Assembly (NCBI GenBank): GCA_021234155.1
Contig: JAJEKV010000420.1
Location: 126,001-190,000 of the forward strand
Length of the DNA stretch: 64,000 nt
From: Isoetes taiwanensis
Lineage: Eukaryota > Streptophyta > Lycopodiopsida > Isoetales > Isoetaceae
Direction of reading: 5' to 3'
Of this stretch, positions 22,589 through 34,564 are shown piece after piece (position 1 is the first letter of the stretch; every line of letters starts with the position of its first letter). The notes under the pieces are model-generated. The model worked only from the letters and a program-made list of their open reading frames with translations. It had not been told where the DNA came from and did not search any database. A program made the translations under genes and the position numbers.

Positions 22589-24015
22589 TGAACCTCATTC
22601 TATTGTATTGCATTATTTTGTGGTTGTTCTTGGAAGTAAAATGCATGAGGATTCTATGATATCTCGTACTGGATCAACCTGTGAGGTTATTGGTGATATT
22701 CTATCTTGTAAAATCATAATAGATAATGTTGCATCTTGCATTGCAAACGGACCATCTTTGGAGGGGTGGAATGGCCGTGAGACTCCGCATCCGTTTTAGA
22801 TGGCTAGACGGATGACATGTTGCATTTACGGCCCGACCTTGAAGGGGGTGGGGTGGCCGTGTAACTCGCGATCCGAGCCGATGGCCCGACGGATGAGTTA
22901 AACCGCATGACGCATAGATGGAGAGTGGTCTCCTTGGGGTCGCAACCCAAGGATTACGCTTTGCCATATGTGCATACATACATACGATTGATGAGAATGT
23001 AAACATGCTTGTAGCCCGAAGTTCTAACTAATGCAAAATAGTAGTGGAGGTGTAAAATTGTTGTTGTTCTTATCCTTGATGGGTATGCTAGATTACTTTG
23101 TGGATGATGTTATACGTTAGATTGCTTTGTGGTTGATGTTGTGGATGCTCCCGAAATGTTTCCTTCCCACTTAGTCCTTGTGGACTACCCCCCTTGTGTT
23201 GTTTGTGTATGTTTAAGACGGACGTCCCCGAAATGAGAATGCAAAGATTCGGATGGAGAGTCTAGGGATGAGGGTGCGACAGCAGGAGCGTTTTTCATAG
23301 TCATCCTCGGTGACTTATAAGGAAGACTTGTTGAGCTAGTAGGAGTTGTTAGCATGCCAAACTTAGATGAGCTTGGTCTTGTATGTAATTACCTGATCAA
23401 TGGGACTATACTTTATTGAGAAAGTATACGAGTATCTTGGATGTTTAACTTAGATGTTAAACGTGTCGATGCAACGGCCTATGCCAAGGGGCTAGGGCCG
23501 TTTCAGTTGGTATCAGAGCAGAAAGTTTTGACACTTTCGGGCCGTGGGAATTAGGGGCTAAGAGTTCAAGAGATTCTACTATAAAGTAGAATGGTTGGTT
23601 GGTTGGTTGGTTGGTAAATGCACCAGCCAAGATAAGTTAAGATAAACAAGAAACGGACATGGGTCTAAGGGAGTGATAGTGTCTTATTTTTTTTATCATT
23701 ATTCCAGATTATGTAAAGTAAAAAAGCTAACGGAATACGATTCTTTATGGAGGTAAGCTCGGTTGAAAGTCGCAGAAAACATGATTTAATGTTAAAAAGG
23801 ATGTTTTCTTGCGATGCAAGAACAACGGGCCATAAGGTATGTTCCTTCAAATTTCTATAATCGGTAGATTGTCTAATGGTGGACCATGTTGCCGCATTAC
23901 TTGAAAGTAGACCATGTATAGGGAGTTGTAGTGCTTCAGCAAAATCAGTGCTAGGGTTGTAAGGGCCCATGAACAGTGCTTAAAGAGGTAAACTCAAGGG
24001 TTTGGGAAGTTGTTA
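22589..24015 (+). mobile_element. LTR-retrotransposon fragment (LTR end plus primer site) present only in D2 copy A
   Basis: The segment is absent from copy B, whose sequence crosses the junction as CTTGGTAGCTATG (27,969-27,981). It holds two related blocks around GGGGTGG..TGGCCGTG (22,763-22,905), a (GGTT)6 run at 23,591-23,615, and at 23,508-23,519 TGGTATCAGAGC, an exact primer site for initiator Met-tRNA. The sequence left of the primer site is therefore probably LTR. There is no clean target duplication, so insertion plus rearrangement, or deletion in copy B, are both possible. Confidence 0.6.
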
Positions 24016-24580
24016 GCTATGTTGAGTAGGTTCTTTTTTGTGAGAAGTCACAAGAAACTATGTTCATAATCTTTTAGGTTCCCTTTGAATTTACCTCGCT
24101 GGGTTGTATATCCATAAGATACATAGATGGGGGACGCGATTATGTTTTTATTTGTCACTCTTGGATTTGGCCACCCAAGATGTGTCATATGAATACGTAT
24201 CTAGTCCGAGCTTAGTATCTCTCTTTCCATAGTGGGCTTAGAATTTCATAGTGCGCTATTTTATCCTTAATAGGAAAAAGTAGATTAACCCTATGCAGAT
24301 GTTTGCTAGGTTAGCTTGGACATGTATTGTAAATAATTTATACAAATTTCATTATTAGTCAGTCCCAAATTTTATACATGCTAGTGGCAAGGTTGATGCA
24401 CTTAGTTGTATTTTGAGTAGGTGGTAGATTATGTTGGGCTTGCACCAATTTGGACGCAAATAGTAGAGCTTAAGCCTATATGGGTTAATCGAGATTTGTT
24501 GCATAACTGGAAGGATATTGGGAATATCCATGTCCTATTGTTGTTGTGCGTAAATGTGCAATCGAGGAGACTGCATCAAA

Positions 24581-24985
24581 GCATAGCAATGGCTCAAAAT
24601 CACGAAAAGCCATATGTGGATGAGAGACGTAAAACCCTAGAGTTGGCTAAAGGTTAGCCTTTTGCATTTAAAAGTAATAGAGGAAATGTTAGACCGCATT
24701 CAAGCAGTGCCTTATGGAGTAAAGTTACGCCACATATTAAGGTTGGAGAAGCATGTGTACCTCAAGTAACTCATGAGGACATGAGTTGAATTTTACAAGG
24801 GGAATATGTAGCACAATAACAGGGGGTTACTTTTAGATTTTTATACGTTTTTTCACATGGTTTTTCAATGATTTCGTTGTTGTATTCGTTGAGGTGTACT
24901 AAATAGTATTTTTAGAGTGCACCCTTTATGGGCCATTGATTTTCGTTGGTTGGAACAATCCGAGGGTTGTTGTCTTCCTCTGCAT
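24581..24985. other. No recognisable gene
   Basis: Anonymous sequence. ATGTAGCACAATAACAGGGG at about 24,807 recurs as ATGTAGCATAATAACAGGGG at about 25,653, a direct repeat bracketing about 0.85 kb that could mark an element's ends. Confidence 0.35.
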
Positions 24986-25135
24986 GTGTTTGTGCATGAA
25001 CACTGTGCATGTGTGTGCATGTGCATGTTCATGTGCATGTGCATGCATATACATGTGCATGTGTATTGTGCAAGTGCAAGTGCAAGTGCAAGTGCATGTG
25101 CATGTGTGCATGTGTGCATATGCATGTGTACTTGC
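24986..25135. repeat. TGCATG / GTGCAA microsatellite
   Basis: A run of TGTGCATG-type units containing four consecutive AAGTGC hexamers near 25,073-25,092. Cys/Met/Val- and His/Thr-rich frames on both strands are simple-repeat artefacts. Confidence 0.85.
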
Positions 25136-25867
25136 CCTCTTGGATTCTTATTGCCGGAGTGGATTTTACTACCACGAGATGGATTTTTTGCTCACACTTA
25201 CAAAGGTATTTGTTTTTTAATGTTTCTTCAGTTAGCATAATGTTTTGTTTTACAAGGTATTGGTTTCCTGATTCTACAATGTAGTGCTGCAAAACCCCCT
25301 TTTGTTTCCTTCCTAAGATTTGCTGCAGATTCAAGTTCAGGCCCTCTGTTTGCTTCCAACTCTTGGATATTTCTGGCTGCCGGATTGTTCATAGCAGCCA
25401 GCCTTTAGCTTCAATCAACAAGCAGATTCTTATGCACACAACATGCGGATTATTCTACGCCCTTTTCCATGTCACGCAGATCAGTCAAACAGTGGCCACA
25501 AGAATGCATTTATATTGTAGGTTTGGAACTTTAATCGAACCATAAGCTGAATCATGTATTACCTTTAAGCTAGAGATGGAACTTCCAAAATCATATGGAT
25601 TGATAAACAATGGTGTTATTGTGAAAGAGAAATAGTTGTAGCGGAAGTAACAATATGTAGCATAATAACAGGGGGTTTTCTTTGTGTTGCAAACTTTATG
25701 ACTTTCAGAATAATGGGATCAATTTGCTCTATCTTTATGGTAACTTTTACTTATGTTCTATTTGTTTTATTGTGATCAAATTCAAAAGCTACAGGTGATG
25801 AAAGCCTCAAATGAATTCTAGTTTTTTCCTGGTTTGAATTCTAAAATTTTTGTCACATCCGGGGGGG
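25136..25867. other. No recognisable gene
   Basis: No coding or structural element recognised, apart from the direct-repeat word near 25,653 described for 24,581-24,985. Confidence 0.35.
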
Positions 25868-26090
25868 AGGGGGGTGACGTCCCTAAGGCCCCGAAGGGGC
25901 CAAAAAAAATTTTTTGCAACACAAACCATTAACATCCAACATATAAAAGTTAAATCCCCCAACACATAACAACCAACACATAACAACCATTGACATTAAC
26001 AACCAACACATAACTATCATTGACATTAATTAACACAACCATTGGGTCCAACACATTTAAATTAAAATCCCCCTTAAACCCCCTTTGGTT
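25868..26090. repeat. Minisatellite AACACATAACAACCA with GGCCCC-GAAG-GGGCC hairpin
   Basis: Tandem AACA(C)CATAAC(A)A-type and CATTGACATTAA units follow a GCCCCGAAGGGGC hairpin and an A/T homopolymer junction. The whole is the inverted counterpart of the window start. Confidence 0.75.
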
Positions 26091-26190
26091 TGGGTGCATA
26101 TTCACACGGGGGGTGACGTAGGGCAGAGACCTCATAATTGTATTTTGCACGTACGAAATCAACCTTATAGTATTTTGCGAATCTTGTTAT

Positions 26191-28539
26191 CTTGTGGGCA
26201 TGACGTTCGTAGATTACCTGAAAGTGGCTTACTTTGTCCCAGTATAAGATGGTGTAGATCATCTAACGACCTTGTTATGCGTCTATGGGTTATGCTAGTA
26301 GTGGCATTTAAAACTATCGAAATACATTAGCAAAGGTTACATAAGCAGAAGGAGTTCGATTAATGCGTATTGGACTTGTAAAATATGATAAGCATGCATT
26401 AGATTGCATGCATGTACATGCACATGCACATGCATGCATGTGATTGCATGCACAACACTTGTCTAGCATGCATATGCATTGAGATTTACTCATTGTATAT
26501 ATATATTGGATGTGAACAAAGGAGAGGGTGTCTTGGTTTGGTGAAGGATCTTGTTTATTGTTCTCCTCTACCTATTCTCTATAGAAGGAGAGGCTGGCCG
26601 AATTGTAGAACTATAGCAGAAACCGGAAGGAGTTTGCAGATGGGAAGGTGATGAGGAAATAGAAGTAAGAAAGGCAGATCCAGTCGATAGGAAGCAGAAT
26701 CAATCCGAGAAACTGAGGTGGGGATCTGATGCGTGCTTGGGGATTTGATGAGTGCTTTGTTTTTTGTATTGCTTGGTGGTGCTTGCAGTAGAACCGGCAG
26801 CTATGGCGAACCCAATCGGCTGTTTCAGCTAGAATAGATCTTCAATTTGGTTCTACGTCACACTCAAAGTATTCCTTATGAATTCTGGCCTGTTCTGCCT
26901 CCATCCCAGCCAGTTTTGATCTTGTTTGCCAATGGCAAGATCTCCGTAAAAGAGAGCCTCTAATATGTCTTTTTGTTTCCAAGTCTCGTTCTTTATCATT
27001 ATTTTGCCCCTTAACTTCATTGAAAGCCTTGTAGGTTAGTTGGTTAGATTGAGCCTTTCGTGCTATAGACCTAGGTTCTAATCTAGCATATATTTTGCAC
27101 AAGTATTCCTTTTTTGAACTTAGGAATATAAGGGTCAAGTAAATCATCCGTTTGTATTAGTTGTTATCCTAGGGTTTAGACCATACCATAATATACCTTT
27201 ATGTTTTAGAATATTGACTATGCATTAATGGAACAATAGGGTCCATTCTTTAGAGTTGTAGTCTTGCAGGACTTATTAGGCATAGTAATGGGAATCTTAC
27301 GTGAATAATTATTGATAGGTTCTAAGTTATTGAGTCTAGTTTGTATTACTATCCTAGGGTCTTGAAGCCCTACTTGATTCTCTATTTTAACTATCGAACT
27401 TGCTTTAGGTTATAGTTAGATGGTCGCCCACTACGTACGTTGTTATCTTGGAACGTTGTGATAGTCGTTGCGTTAAGTGTCCCTAGTTGCATTGCGGCTA
27501 GCCTAGATGGTCATTACTTGAGTTGAGGATTGTTAATCCTACGAATCTTTTAAGTATTGTGATTATAATTTGGGAGCCTAGAGTTTCCTTGGTAGAGTTA
27601 TAATCTTGTATGTGGGATATTCCATGCAACCTTTATGAATAGGGGCCAGCTTGATACCGTACCATAGAAGGATATATTGCCAGTACTTTTGATAGAGTAA
27701 TGGGTGGATTCTATGATGCTAGATGGATGGAGTATGAGCGTTGCATTATATTTGCTAGGAATATGCTATGGCCTATCTAGTAGAGATTCTGAGTGGTAGT
27801 CCATCTCATGAGTTTAGACCTCAGGATGAAGTAGAATATGTGAATTGTCTCTAGGACATTAGTGTAATTATGGTATTACTTGAAAGTTATGGTTGCTTAT
27901 ATGTTAAGGAAGTCATGTTCTTGCATTGAGGTGTGGCGATGAGATGTTGTCACTGGGTTATGAAATATCTTGGTAGCTATGTTGAGTAGGTTCTTTTTGT
28001 GAGAAGTCATAGTAAACTATGTTCATAATCTTTTAGATTCCCTTGAATTTACTTGTGCGGGTTATAATATCCATAAGATACACAGATGGGGAACGGGATT
28101 ATGTTTTTATTTGTCACTCTTGGATTTGGCCACCCAAGATGTGTCATATGAATACGTATCTAGTCCGAGCTGAGTATCTCTCTTTCCATAGTGGGCTTAG
28201 TATTTCATAGTGCGCTATTTTATCCTTAATAGGAAAAAGTAGATTAACCCTATGCAGATGTTTGCTAGGTTAGCTTGGACATGTATTGTAAATAATTTAT
28301 ACAAACACTATAAGTTAGTCCCAAATTTTATACATGCTAGTGGCAAGGTTGATGCACTTAGTTGTATTTTGAGTAGGTGGTAGATTAAGTTGGGACTGCA
28401 CCAATTTGGACGCAAATAGTAGAGCTTAAGCCTATATGGGTTAATCAGGGATTTGTTGCATAATCTGCAAGGATATTGGGAATACTCATGTCCTATTGCT
28501 GTTGTGCCAGAAATGTGCAATCGAGGAGACTGCATCAAA
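26191..28539. repeat. Duplicated block D2, copy B
   Basis: Collinear with 20,941-24,580 but lacking the 1,427-bp retrotransposon fragment. It carries a few small insertions, for example near 27,098-27,225. It contains a longer CATGCA array (26,392-26,475) and a tRNA-like segment (27,032-27,087) whose B box is mutated to GGTTCTAATCT. Its right end abuts block D1 copy 2 directly. Confidence 0.8.
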
Positions 28540-29711
28540 AACAAGGTTTAAAATGAAACGCACTTATTTAAGAAGTGCGTTTGGAAGATTCCTTCTGAAA
28601 ATTTATAAAATTCTAAAATCCCTCTAAAAAGGGCCCTTTTATTACCTTTAGTCCAAAGATTTATAAAACTGCTCGTGAAAACAGACATTTTAAGAAGACT
28701 TAATATTAAGGAAAAACACACACAAAAAAAAAATCCCATTGTAGAGGGGGAAAGAACTACAATGAAATTTAAAGATTGACTATGGGGCAAATTCGTATGA
28801 AGAAATTAGATGCTTTTGTACCTTGTCCCTGAAAGTTTTTATATTAGCTGTTTTAGAAGACAGGAAATTTGTTATTTCACAACCATGTTGGTGAACATCC
28901 TAATGGACCCTAAAACACATTGGGAGGCGCTTGAACAAACTTCTTGAATGACAAACCATTGTTTTTGCATCACATAGTATTACAAATACCAATACATCCA
29001 CGATGTCTTGTAGTTAAGTGAAGTTTTAGTTGATGATGCAAGATAAATTTATACCGAGGATACAAAAGTTGAAGTAATGAAGCCATGTGATTACATGCCC
29101 TCCTTTTTATTCCGGAGATGTATTTCTCGAACGCACATACCAATCTACAACATGGTGATGCTCAAAAGATAGTCAACCTCCTTAGCAATGTTGAGCATAT
29201 TCATCACAATTACATCATCATCAGTAGCGAGTGGGCACCATGCACATTTCTCTGCAAGTGAAGTATTCGATCGCTTTACCCTTTCCTATATATTTTGTAA
29301 ATAAATAGGTAAACTTCTGAGGGGTTGCTACTCCTCGCTCACCTCTGGATAAACCATGTGGTTTCCTTCTAGTCAAACACCTGTGTCACCATAATATTTT
29401 GGAGTTCTTTGCCTTTAGTAGCAATTTTTAGTCGTGCGGAGTGAAGTTCGCATGTATGTAGAGAAAAAAAGTAGAAATAACAACATGATTCGACTACTTT
29501 ATGCTCTAACATTGCATTACAAGCTCAGAAAATTTAGAACCGTTTTAGAACTTTTTAGACTAAAAAACTAAGAACATTGTGTAAAATTATCCCATATGTG
29601 TGTTACTTTAGTAGTTTTCAGTTGCCAAACCCTTTGGCGAGCAAGAAAGACCCCAAAAGATTTTACACGATATATACTTTATCTCTGGACTGCATTCTAT
29701 GTACTATATTT
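28540..29711. repeat. Duplicated block D1, copy 2 (empty-site copy for the MITE)
   Basis: Aligns with 1,691-3,188 in the same orientation. It has the single TGTA at 28,817-28,820 where copy 1 carries the MITE. No coding capacity. Confidence 0.8.
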
Positions 29712-30340
29712 AGCATTCATGAAGATTCCCCTAGATTCTCTTAGAATTTTCTATTTTGATTGAGGTGCTTACCCATGAGCATTTAGAACCTTCCAAAATA
29801 ATCTATTTTGGATCTGTGCAACATTTCTAAAACACTTTCTATTTTTAGACTGAGGCGCTTGTCCTGAGCATCTAGAACATTTTTTTTTTCAAGATTTATA
29901 TTGTACACCTTTATTATGAAACATTTTAGAACATTCTATTGTGGCTCTTTGCAAAATCTTAAAAAAAACTCTAAGATTTCATCAAGATTTTCTTACATTC
30001 CCTTTGATATTATGAAGATCCCCTTAGATTCAACTAGATTTTAAGAGATTCCGTCAGACTTGTAAATATTTTCCTACATTCTCTTACAATTTATGAGATT
30101 TCCTTATATTCCCTTTAATTCTCCTGGATTCCTTTACATTCTAGAAATTTCTGGAACATTCTAGAACTTTCTGGAACATTCTGAAACTTTCAAAACATCC
30201 TAGAACTTTCTAGAAGTATTTCCCTATTCCCTTACATTTCCGAAGGATTCCCCTACATTCTAGAACTTATTAGAACTATCTGGAATGTTATATTCTATTT
30301 TATTTTAATTAGAACATTACCCTTAAGTATATTTGAAACA
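29712..30340. repeat. TTCTAGAA-rich low-complexity tract
   Basis: Dozens of ACATTCTAGAAC-like and AGATTCCC(C/T)TA-like words, densest at 30,130-30,280. Many fit the inverted nTTCnnGAAn pentamer pair. There is no coding region. Confidence 0.7.
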
Positions 30341-30364
30341 TAAATTATTTATAGAACTAATGCT

Positions 30365-30425
30365 TGGTCTAGTGGTTAGAGTGGGGGGTTTGGGGGATTG
30401 AGGTCTAGGGTTCAAATCCCTTTAA
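30365..30425 (+). repeat. tRNA-derived SINE head
   Basis: TGGTCTAGTGG (30,365-30,375) is an A-box match and GGTTCAAATCC (30,409-30,419) is a B-box match at tRNA spacing. A G-rich middle and a following A-rich stretch fit a SINE better than a folded tRNA gene. Confidence 0.6.
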
Positions 30426-30439
30426 TAACATAAAAAAAT

Positions 30440-30659
30440 TTAAAAGCCCTTTCCTTAAGGGACGAGCATTCAACATGAGCCTTAAGATCTTAGGCTCGAT
30501 CAACGATCAAGATCTCACCATATAAAAGCAATATGAGCCGTAGGATCTATTACATATAATTCCCAAAGCCATCTGGACCGTAGAATATGTGCCAAGCCAC
30601 CTGAGCCGTAGGATCTCGGATCGACGATCAGGGTCAAGAGCAACCTGGGCCATTAGATC
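30440..30659. repeat. Degenerate repeat GAGCCGTAGGATCT
   Basis: Four imperfect units at intervals of about 30-60 bp (GAGCCGTAGGATCT, GGACCGTAGAATAT, GAGCCGTAGGATCT, GGGCCATTAGATCG). The last one runs into the truncated retrotransposon. Confidence 0.55.
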
Positions 30660-32464
30660 GATACTGCCAAGCTATTTGTGAAGGAGATTTTTAGGCTCCA
30701 TGGCATGCCTCGGGAGATAATATCGAATAGAGATTCCAAGTTTATGAGTGCTTTTTGGCAGGACCTCTTCAGCACCATTCAGTTGAAGCTCTCCATGAGC
30801 ACAGCTTATCATCCCCAGACAGATGGTCAGACGGAGAGAACGAACCGAATCATTGAAGATATGCTTAGAAGTTTTGTATGGAATAAGCAGTCCAAGTGGG
30901 ATGAGTACATCCACTTGGTAGAATTCGCCTACAATAGTGCCAAACAGGAGTCATTGCAGATGTCTCCTTTCATGGTAAATTACGGGTACCAGTGCTTAAC
31001 CCCGGACACTTGGCACAACCCCAAGTCAAAGGTTGAAGTGTCCCAGCAGATGCTAGGAGATATGTAGCAGTTAGTGGAAGAAGTAAGGGGTTACCTCCTA
31101 GCAGCAAGAAGTCGGCAGAAGAGTGTAGCCGACAAGCACAGGACCGTAAGAGAGTTCAAAGTAGGCGATAGCGTGTGGTTGAAGATCAAGGTCAAGCAAG
31201 CTAAGCTTCGGCTTGGGAGTTGCAAGAAGCTTGCCCCTAGGTGGGCTGGTCCGTTCAAGATTGTGGAGAGAGTGGGCTCCCAAGCCTACAAGTTGGATCT
31301 TCCGGCCCATCTCAAAGTTCACAAGGTCTTCCACGTAAGTTTATTGAAAAGGCACAATCCTAACCCTGATGAGGTTTTGGATACTCCAACTTTGTTGGAA
31401 ATGACTGAGGAGCAAGTTGAAATTGTGCCTGAGTTACTTCTTGATAAGTCATTCAAGAAAACTAGGAGGTCTCAGTTCCTCCAGTATTTGGTCAAGTGGA
31501 AGCACTTGCCCGTGGAAGACGCGACTTGGGTATTGAAGCAGGATTTGGAGAAGCAATACCCAGAATTTATGAAGGAGTTTGATGGGCGAGTCGTCTCCGA
31601 CTTGGTGGACCCGACTTCGCCCGGGAGGTTAGCTTAGTATGTTCTTAGTTAGCCTCTAGTTCTGGCAGATGTATTCTAGCTAGTGGAATACATACGCCAG
31701 AATCTTGGAACATGTGGGCGATGATGAGATAAGCCTTTAAGGCGTTCTCTAGGCCAACATGCACCAAGAGGTGCGCATGACCAATAGGGTCATGCGAGAG
31801 AGGAAGGAAAGGCATGGTGCGCGATGATGAGACATCGGTCGGATGCTCTCTATGCCACGATGTGGGGGTCGCACACCTGGCCATAGGGGGGTCATGGTGA
31901 AGGTCAAAGTGATCATGCGTGATGATGGGATCGTGAGACGTTCCCTAGCTTAAAACCCTTGGGGCATGATGCACTAGGGGTACTCGGCACCGGGTAACCG
32001 AGTACAAGGTAGCACTTGATCATGGGCGATGATGGGATCATCTTAAATGGTCCTTAAGCTCAAATCCGAAAGGGCCATGATCGAGTGCAAGGTATGGTAA
32101 GGGGGGTGGTCCCCTAAAACCACAAACGTATTAATTAAACTAACGTAATGTGCTCCATGTGCAGGCAAGTGAGAAGGAGCTTCGAGGTGGGGCGCATTAC
32201 GAGAAGATGGGGGAACCATAATTTAGATTATGAACCCTAATAACTCTTATAATAATGTTTTGAATTATTGTAGGAAGGAACCTTGTTAAGGCTATATAAT
32301 TTTGTATAAGTACAAATATAGCCTAAATTTTGACACTTAACTTTAATAGGAAGTTGATCGTTTAAACTAAACTTGTGTGTATGATCTTATGTTGTTTTGC
32401 AGGTTAGATAAGCTCGTCACCTTAGCGCAATGCTGAGGACAGCATTGTCCTAAGGGGGGGAGAA
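30660..32464 (+). mobile_element. Truncated 3' end of a chromodomain Ty3/Gypsy element
   Basis: Homologous to 54,781-56,591 of the larger element. Its left break falls at an ATTAGAT microhomology shared with the intact element (CATTAGATACTGCC). It holds the integrase end, chromodomain, about 0.8 kb of 3' non-coding sequence with repeated CGATGATGRGAT words, and a polypurine tract (AAGGGGGGGAGAA) directly before the LTR at 32,465. Confidence 0.85.
30678..31637 (+). pseudogene. Integrase C-terminal half plus chromodomain (truncated pol)
   Basis: Encodes the second half of a Ty3/Gypsy integrase. The core shows NRDSKFMSAF (normally DRDS; the catalytic Asp lies in that word) and GQTERTNRIIEDML with the catalytic Glu. 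Next come the LVEFAYNSAKQ region, the GPF/Y-type word RWAGPFKIVERVGSQAYKLD and a C-terminal chromodomain (QYLVKWKHLPVEDATWVLKQ). One in-frame TAG at 31,065 splits it (GDM / QLVEEV; the other copy reads CAG). The N-terminal zinc region, RNase H, RT, protease and gag are missing because of the 5' truncation. The chromodomain, where functional, directs integration towards particular histone H3 marks (family knowledge). Confidence 0.85.
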
Positions 32465-34095
32465 TGTGACGTTCCAAGGGAATATACGCCATAAAATACG
32501 TATATTCCTGGATCCGTCACCATACAAGTCTACCTAGGTAGCCTTGTATGTCTTGGATAAGTGGCAAGGGGTGCACATCTAAGTTAATTGCTTAACTTAG
32601 ATAACCTTAGGATAAGGCCCATTTCCACATGGCCTCACCCTATTGGGGCAGCCGCCACACGGCCTCACCCTAGTGGTGCCACATGTCATCCTATGTGGAC
32701 CCACACCTATATTAGCTCTAACCCTAACCCTAGACCCTTTTTCCTGACCTAGCACCTGAGCTCTCATCCACGTGCCCGAAACCCCGTTTCGAGCACCGTT
32801 AAATCATAGCCTAGCCTCGAGCAAAGAGCCCCCGGAAAGTGCGTGTATGATCGTAGAGGGAGCAGGCCTTCGAACCACGTCTAGGAGCATGGAGACGCCA
32901 GGAATGGGAGGGAGCGCATCTGGAGGAGGTAGGTTGAGTAGGGTCCATAGCACTCCAGATGGGTTAGTATGTTGTGTCTAGAGTAGAGCCACCCTAGATC
33001 CTTTGTTGAACATCTAGAACCCTAATCAAGGAACCCTAACTGATAGTTAGATATGTATGATTAGGTTAAGATGTTCATATGATATTGTTCATGATGATTA
33101 TGTGATGATGGTTGATCATGATTGTTCCTCTTGTGTTGGGAAGGGGGGTAGAGACCCAGGGCCATATGTAGTATGCTCCTAGTGTAGATCCCTTAGTTCC
33201 TATTACTTGCGGCTTTGGGCATAGGAACCCAGGGCTATGGAGGCTATGATGTGACTCAAAGACTACACAACGGGGCTAGAGGCAAGATGGAGGGAGGATC
33301 CCCGCCGAAAGTGGGGGCTTCGGGGGGGGATCCCATAGTGGGCTAGGCTTATGGCCGGTCACTCCCGTGTGGGGCGGGCATGGGTCCGACACCTCTGGGG
33401 CAATGGTGTTGCCCCCGCCTCTCAAGAGTTGCAAGTGTCGCCTTGGCTCTTGTTTTGGGGGTTGGTCAGTGCTAATCGTGTGTCGCCACGATTCTCTAGC
33501 CGCCCGTGGAGCCTCTAGACCCCGGAAGGGGAGATGCAACCCTTCCTACCTCATCGGACCGGGGAGATGCAACCCGAGTAGTCCTGATGGGTGATACCAT
33601 GGGGCTAGCAGATCCAGGAAGGTTAGAGTCATGCCACCGGACCTGATCTAGCCCATCCGCAAAGTATGCATGTGAGGGGCGGATGGAGTGGTCAACCCTA
33701 GCCATTGTCTTATGCCAGCCCCGCCATTGTTATGACTCGGTCTGCTCTATCTTGAGGCCTATCTAGTCAGTCGATTCCCTCATGTGTCGGATCCACGGGT
33801 AGGAGCCTCATGTTTTATGGTATATGATTATGTTCCTTGCATCTCTGGATATGCGATTGAGCTACCCTTCGAGGTAGCATGTTGTATTGTATTGCTAGTT
33901 CTGACGTGTTTATGCTTCCGCTGTGATAGGAGCCCATGGGGGAAGGGCGCGCAAGACACTTCCGTGTCCCCTTCCCGCACTACGGAGGTCCCAGAGTGCG
34001 GGATAGACGAAGGGCCTGTGCGGTTGTTGAGCCGGACGGGGGATTTCCTGCCGAGCATACGGCCGGGTGCCGTATATTTAGCAGGGAGCGTCACA
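32465..34095 (+). repeat. Left LTR (1,631 bp)
   Basis: TGTGACGTTCCAAGG at the start and GGGAGCGTCACA at the end form a 7-bp terminal inverted repeat. It is nearly identical over long stretches to 56,592-58,235. Differences are clustered small indels and substitutions (around 32,490-32,520, 32,760-32,830 and 33,380-33,650). Open frames inside are not recognised as genes. Confidence 0.9.
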
Positions 34096-34096
34096 A

Positions 34097-34108
34097 TGGT
34101 ATCAGAGC
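34097..34108 (+). promoter_or_regulatory. Primer binding site, initiator Met-tRNA
   Basis: TGGTATCAGAGC lies one base after the LTR end and is the standard plant iMet-tRNA primer-site sequence. Confidence 0.9.
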
Positions 34109-34564
34109 GATGTTCTTGGTTGACCAAGAACTAGCACTGACCATAACCATGAAAGTAGTCTAACAGACCTATAGGGGTGTGAAATAAAAATTTCCACCAC
34201 CGAAGAAAAAAATAGGGGAAAATTTTTTTCTCCTAGGTAGTGGGTCCGAATTAGAGTAAGAAGTGAATGAGTCAAATTCACCTTCTAGTAAAATTGGAGT
34301 AAAAATTATGCATCTGCAACAAATTTCACCTAAAATGGGTCGAAGAATCATGCCAATCGGAGACCTAGGTGAAAAATGGCGCAAATCCATAATTAATACT
34401 TCCAACTATTAGGAAATTTGAAATTCTAAAAGTATAATACGAATTTTAGTATATGTATTAGAAATTAAACATATATTAATAATAAGGGTACTATGGTGTA
34501 ATTAATAAGGGGGGCTAATAAGTAGGCCTATTAATGGTAGGAGAATATTCCCAGGGACCCTTCC

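Larger units (their letters stand above)
20941..24580. repeat. Duplicated block D2, copy A (paired with 26,191-28,539)
   Basis: The block begins CTTGTGGGCATGACGTTC and ends at CTGCATCAAA, aligning collinearly with 26,191-28,539. Copy A alone carries 22,589-24,015 (1,427 bp). Both copies contain a CATGCA array and a tRNA-like segment; no coding region is evident. Confidence 0.8.

Noticed and set aside
24865-25334. His/Thr- and Cys/Met-rich ORFs on both strands
   Set aside because: Direct products of the TGCATG/GTGCAA microsatellite.
32772-34163. Short ORFs within both LTRs (for example 33,784-34,134)
   Set aside because: Present in LTR sequence that has structural and promoter roles; no recognised domain, and frames differ between the two LTR copies.
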